40,247 nt of DNA from Burkholderiaceae bacterium (GTDB lineage Bacteria > Pseudomonadota > Gammaproteobacteria > Burkholderiales > Burkholderiaceae_E): the NCBI GenBank assembly GCA_023384005.1, contig JAHDXY010000007.1:1-40247 (forward strand), written 5' to 3'. The translations under genes and the position numbers were made by a program. Below are positions 36,220 to 40,247 of the stretch, one piece after another. How positions within the stretch are numbered: position 1 is the stretch's first letter; every line of letters begins with the position of its first letter. Below the pieces are notes generated by a model. It was not told where the DNA came from. It saw nothing but the letters and a program-made list of their open reading frames with translations, and did no database searches.

Positions 36220-37218
36220 CTACTTCAGCTTGGCATCCGGGATCTTGACGCCGAGCTCGTTCCAGAACTTAGCGGCACCCGGATGCACCGGACCCATGCT
36301 ACCTTCGAGTGGGTTGCTGCGGTTCAGGTTGCTTCCCTTGAACGCCATCTCGACTTTCTTGATCGCGCCGTCCGAGTAGGCGAGGCGAGTGAAGTCGTAG
36401 ACGAGCTCGTTGGGCACGTCTTTGCCCACAATCAGGTAGCTCGCATTGCCGAACATCGTGATGTCCCTGTCCTGCCCCTTGTAGGTACCTGCTTTGACGA
36501 CAACCTTCTGATAGAAGGGATACTTCTCGAGGAACTTCGAGTTCTCGAGCGCAAGGCTGAAGTCCACGAGGTTTACAGGCTGGCTGGCGGCGACCTCGTC
36601 GACCACCGCGGCAGGTACAGAGCCTAGCCGAGCGAACGCCTGGAGCTTGCCGTCGAGGAGTTGTGAAGGGTAGTCCTGGTGCGATTCCATGCGAATGTTT
36701 ACATCATTCTTCATGCCGACATAGTCGAGGAACAGTGACGTTCCCGTCGCTGACCCTGAGCCCGGGGCACCGATCGCAAACGTCTTGCCCTTGAGGTCCG
36801 ACACGGTACGGATCTCGTTCTTATGTAGCGCGATCACGTGGATAGCCATTTGCGGCGTTGCGACGCCGATGACACGCCAGTTGCGCATGGGCTTGTCGAA
36901 TGGCTTCTCACCGTTCCATGCTTTTGTCATGGCGTCGGGCTGCGTCATTCCGAACTGTGCCTGTGCGGAGTCCACGCGACGCAGGTTCTCATAAGCGCCT
37001 CCCGATGTACTGGGCGACACACGCAGAATCTTGGAATTCTCGTTGATGTAGTTAGCGAGAGGTGCTGCGATCATGTAATTCGTACCAGTCACGCCGCCGG
37101 TGGCGATCTGCGTGGCAGTCTGAGCGACTGCCACCCCAGATCCCAGGACGGTGCTGATCGCCAGCACCGTCTTGGCGAGTGCGCGTGCTGCGTTGCGTGC
37201 GAGGGTGATGCTATTCAT
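36220..37218 (-). CDS. TAXI family TRAP solute-binding protein, paralog of 32907-33911
   Basis: MNSITLARNAARALAKTVLAISTVLGSGVAVAQ signal; QIATGGVTGTNYMIAAPLANYINENSK; long identical blocks with the other copy. Confidence 0.95.
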   Translation of the reverse strand: MNSITLARNAARALAKTVLAISTVLGSGVAVAQTATQIATGGVTGTNYMIAAPLANYINENSKILRVSPSTSGGAYENLRRVDSAQAQFGMTQPDAMTKAWNGEKPFDKPMRNWRVIGVATPQMAIHVIALHKNEIRTVSDLKGKTFAIGAPGSGSATGTSLFLDYVGMKNDVNIRMESHQDYPSQLLDGKLQAFARLGSVPAAVVDEVAASQPVNLVDFSLALENSKFLEKYPFYQKVVVKAGTYKGQDRDITMFGNASYLIVGKDVPNELVYDFTRLAYSDGAIKKVEMAFKGSNLNRSNPLEGSMGPVHPGAAKFWNELGVKIPDAKLK

Positions 37219-37390
37219 GATTGCCTCCAGAGATGCTGGGTTTCGGATCTTCTCGAGCACGCCTTCGCGTGCGACGTGATCCAGGGAATACAACCTGGAC
37301 CGTGCTCGACATGTAAAGTGACAGATGGAACAACACACAAGAAACTCCATGATGACGGCCCATATACGTGCAGACAGCTGCTTCCCGGTG

Positions 37391-38152
37391 TCAAACCAGT
37401 AGGCGGCCGCCATCAACCGCGAGGCACTGGCCGGTAACGAACGCAGCTTCGTCGGAGGCTAGATAGAGAGCTGCCCAAGCCATATCCATGGCTTGGCCAA
37501 TTCGGCCAAGCGGAATCGCGGACCCCATCTGTTCACGCTTGGCTTGCGACTCGCCTCCAGCCATATGCCAGACCATTGGGGTATCGGTGCGCACAGGTGC
37601 GATCGCGTTGACCCGGATCCGATCCGGCGCCAACTCTATGGCAAGCGCATCGGTCAACGTGATCACCGCCCCCTTGCTCGCCCCATACCAGGCCATACCC
37701 GGTCGTGGGCGTATCCCGCCCACGGACGCGATGTTGACGATCGATGCTCCTGCTCGCGCACGCCGCAGTTGTGGCACGGCGAACACAGTTGTGTAGTAGA
37801 GACTTTTGAGATTGACCGCCAACATTCGGTCGACCGTAGCCTCAGCGATCTCCAGGCTGCTACACGGCTGCTGGGTTATGCCGGCGCTATTGACGAGCGT
37901 GCTGAGCCCCCCGAACGCATCGACCGTACGTCTGACTATCTCTTCGACGTCGGCGCCGACGGTCACATCAGTGCGGCCGAAAATCGCCTTCCCTCCCTCC
38001 GCGCGAATGGCGGCCGCGACGGCCTCCCCAGCTACGTTATTGACGTCGGCAACCACGACATTGGCTCCCTCCTTCGCAAACAGCCGTGCTATGCACTCTC
38101 CGATTCCGGAACCGGCTCCCGTAATGAGTGCAGTCTTGCCCTCAAGTCGCAC
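37391..38152 (-). CDS. SDR family oxidoreductase
   Basis: ALITGAGSGIGECIARLFAKEGANVVVADV, NIASVGGIRPRPGMAWYGASKGAVI. Confidence 0.93.
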   Translation of the reverse strand: MRLEGKTALITGAGSGIGECIARLFAKEGANVVVADVNNVAGEAVAAAIRAEGGKAIFGRTDVTVGADVEEIVRRTVDAFGGLSTLVNSAGITQQPCSSLEIAEATVDRMLAVNLKSLYYTTVFAVPQLRRARAGASIVNIASVGGIRPRPGMAWYGASKGAVITLTDALAIELAPDRIRVNAIAPVRTDTPMVWHMAGGESQAKREQMGSAIPLGRIGQAMDMAWAALYLASDEAAFVTGQCLAVDGGRLLV

Positions 38153-38243
38153 GTCGCATTCTCCTCACTGAGCTCGCCGGTTCGAGTCATGAACGCCCGA
38201 CGAGAGCCTCAATGTCAAACAGCAATTTCCCACTTCCTTATCG

Positions 38244-39416
38244 TTATTCGCACCGATCGATCGTGCATTTTGCGATGACCACTTCCTGCCCGTCGCGCAA
38301 CTGTGCGATGTAGAAGGGCACACTGATCTGCCGATCGATTCCATACGTCTTTGCACCGGTCCATTCGACCTTGCCGAGCACACCTTGAAAGTTTTTGAGC
38401 GAGGCCATTGCGTCGCGGACCTTGATCGTGTCGTCAACCGTGTTGGCGGTTCGCATCGCCTGCAGCATCATGTTGAAGCCGTCATAGTAAAACGGCGCAA
38501 AGCCGTTCATCGGGTGCTTATAAGTCGCTTCGAATTTCTTCTTGAAGGCAACTAAGACCGGATCGCTCGGGTTCGTAGGAGCGTGAAGATAGAGTCCTTC
38601 GGCAGCCTTTTTTCCGGCAACGTTGACGATTTCCTGCGTCGCCGGCCCGCCGGTTCGCACGATCAAACCCGCATATCCGAGCTCACGTGACTGCTTGACG
38701 ACCAGTCCAGCGGTCGTGGGTGACATCCCACTGAGCTCGATAGCATCGACTTTTCCTGCCAGCGCGCGGGTCAGGATTGAAACGAAGTCGACGCTGTTCC
38801 GTTCAAAGAACTCAGTCCTGTAGGCGACGCCGTTTTCCTTGTATGCGCGTGCAGTATCGACCTCCATAGCGTGGCCGGTCTCGTCATTTTCAACGAGGCC
38901 AATCACGTTCTTGAGATTCTTGTGTTTAACCAGCCAACTGATCTGCGGCATCGCCATCTGCTGGGAGCCGACGGACACGCGGAATATGCCGGGATTCTCC
39001 GGGTTGGTGGCTTTCGGGGTGAATGCCAGCGTGATGGCGACGGCGCCGTTCTGCTTCAGGAGTGGCTGAGCCGCAAGCAATGTTGCCGAGCCCATAGGGC
39101 CAACAAAGTACTTGACATGGTCACTTGAAATCAACCGGTTGACTACAGTCACAGCCTCGTTGGCCTGGTACTTGGTATCGTAGGGAATGACTTTGAGCGT
39201 GTAGGTCTTGCCGGCCACTTTCAGCCCGCCAGCATCGTTGACCTCCTTGGCTGCCATTTCCACGACGTGCTGCATGCTTATACCCCACGCTGCACCGGGG
39301 CCTGAAAGTGGTAGCGGAGCTCCGATAGCTAAGGTTTCCGCTGCCTGCAGTGCGGCTGTAGAAAGAAAAGTCGTAGCAAACAAAATGCCAACTGCGACAG
39401 TCCTTTTTCTCATAAA
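38244..39416 (-). CDS. ABC transporter substrate-binding protein (branched-chain amino acid/LivK-like)
   Basis: Signal peptide MRKRTVAVGILFATTFLSTAALQA; LAIGAPLPLSGPGAAWGISMQHVVEMAAKEVNDAGGLKVAGKTYTLKVIPYDTKY. Start within the M-rich N-terminus uncertain. Confidence 0.92.
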   Translation of the reverse strand, partial: FMRKRTVAVGILFATTFLSTAALQAAETLAIGAPLPLSGPGAAWGISMQHVVEMAAKEVNDAGGLKVAGKTYTLKVIPYDTKYQANEAVTVVNRLISSDHVKYFVGPMGSATLLAAQPLLKQNGAVAITLAFTPKATNPENPGIFRVSVGSQQMAMPQISWLVKHKNLKNVIGLVENDETGHAMEVDTARAYKENGVAYRTEFFERNSVDFVSILTRALAGKVDAIELSGMSPTTAGLVVKQSRELGYAGLIVRTGGPATQEIVNVAGKKAAEGLYLHAPTNPSDPVLVAFKKKFEATYKHPMNGFAPFYYDGFNMMLQAMRTANTVDDTIKVRDAMASLKNFQGVLGKVEWTGAKTYGIDRQISVPFYIAQLRDGQEVVIAKCTIDRCE

Positions 39417-39565
39417 CATGGTTCTCTCCATTGCGTGGTTGAACTGAAAGGGTTACGACGCCCATTGGCAATATGGCATTGCTGGGTCTTGATATGCTGA
39501 AGACCATGGTCAGAATTACTACGCATTGAGCCAGCTCGCTTCAAAGCGCTTGCCGTGGTATGTGG

Positions 39566-40247
39566 CTATTCAGGGGTGACACCAGGGTTCGGCGCGGGGC
39601 GAACACCGCCGTACAACTCCCAAGTGCTGGCAGTCAGCCATCCCGCGTCAATTATCAGGTTTATGCCGGTGATCGCCGAGGCACGATCAGAGGCTAGAAA
39701 CTCGATACCCTCGGCCACCTCTATCGGTTCGACGCAGCGGCCAAGCGCCATGTGTGCATCGGGGTCGCTCGCATAGCGCCCTCCCGCCTCAAAGCGAGCT
39801 AACACGCGGGGCACTAAAGTAAGGCCAGGTGCAACGCAATTCACGCGGACACCAGCACGACCCCATTCCCCGGCCAGGCATTGCGTAAGATGGATGACCG
39901 CCGCCTTGCTTGGCCCATAGGCATGCAGAGGCGAGGAGCCGATACCCGCCAGCGATGCGACGTTTACTATGCTGCCGAAACCACGTGCCGCCATGCGCGT
40001 CCCGAAGGCGCGATTTGCGAAGTAGGTGCCGTCGAGATTGACCGCCATAATCCGCTCCCAGACATCGAGCGGCGTCTTGGCTACCGGAACATTTTGCTGA
40101 AAGGTTCCAGAAGAGACGACGAGAGAGGCAACCGGGCCGATCTCTTCCTCGATCTTGGCCGCGAGTTGATCCATTGCGGCCATGCTGCTGACATCCGTTG
40201 CAAAGGCTTGCCCGCCGATCTCGGCCGCTAGCTGCTGCGCCGTCTCG
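39566..40247 (-). CDS. SDR family oxidoreductase, truncated at window end
   Basis: NVASLAGIGSSPLHAYGPSKAAVIHLTQCLAGEWGRAGVRVNCVAPGL; reading frame continues to the end of the window (ETAQQLAAEIGGQAFATDVSS). Confidence 0.92.
   Translation of the reverse strand, partial: ETAQQLAAEIGGQAFATDVSSMAAMDQLAAKIEEEIGPVASLVVSSGTFQQNVPVAKTPLDVWERIMAVNLDGTYFANRAFGTRMAARGFGSIVNVASLAGIGSSPLHAYGPSKAAVIHLTQCLAGEWGRAGVRVNCVAPGLTLVPRVLARFEAGGRYASDPDAHMALGRCVEPIEVAEGIEFLASDRASAITGINLIIDAGWLTASTWELYGGVRPAPNPGVTPE

Noticed and set aside
1-40247. CRISPR array, phage genes, rRNA, secretion or toxin-antitoxin loci
   Set aside because: No regularly spaced repeats and no recognisable proteins of those classes in either strand.

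Overview
GC-rich proteobacterial (probably betaproteobacterial) chromosomal window made of several catabolic/transport modules. The window opens inside a minus-strand tRNA-fMet gene (1-48). Module A (about 194-9856): a Pot-like ABC importer, a GSAM-like class III aminotransferase and a GntR/UTRA regulator, divergent from a CoA-transferase (A+B), a Cys-less thiolase-like protein and a DUF35 protein. Module B (10203-18631, minus): a sugar/sugar-acid operon with a DctPQM TRAP transporter, two enolase-superfamily proteins, a COG3618-type lactonase/amidohydrolase, a Zn-ADH and an SDR, divergent from a FadR-type GntR regulator. Module C (20002-28452, plus) is the most interesting part: a tightly coupled operon encoding a divergent B12-dependent acyl-CoA mutase (large and small subunits), an AMP-forming acyl-CoA ligase, an acyl-CoA dehydrogenase, an MmgE/PrpD protein, an MFS transporter and a MeaB-type GTPase. 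Several motifs in it are non-canonical: the small subunit reads CGHDRG instead of DGHDRG, the GTPase G4 motif is SKCD instead of NKxD, the dehydrogenase has DGS instead of EGT, and the mutase substrate pocket is remodelled. I propose this is an undescribed carbon-skeleton rearrangement pathway for an unknown carboxylic acid. Module D (28521-34000, minus): LDH2-like oxidoreductase, a second MmgE/PrpD, a fused TRAP permease and a TAXI binding protein, with a divergent LysR gene. The right end (about 35-40 kb) is a looser collection: an EthD-like duplicated protein, a transposase remnant, an orphan TAXI paralog, two SDRs and a LivK-like protein. All calls come from reading the sequence and supplied ORFs; no database search was run.
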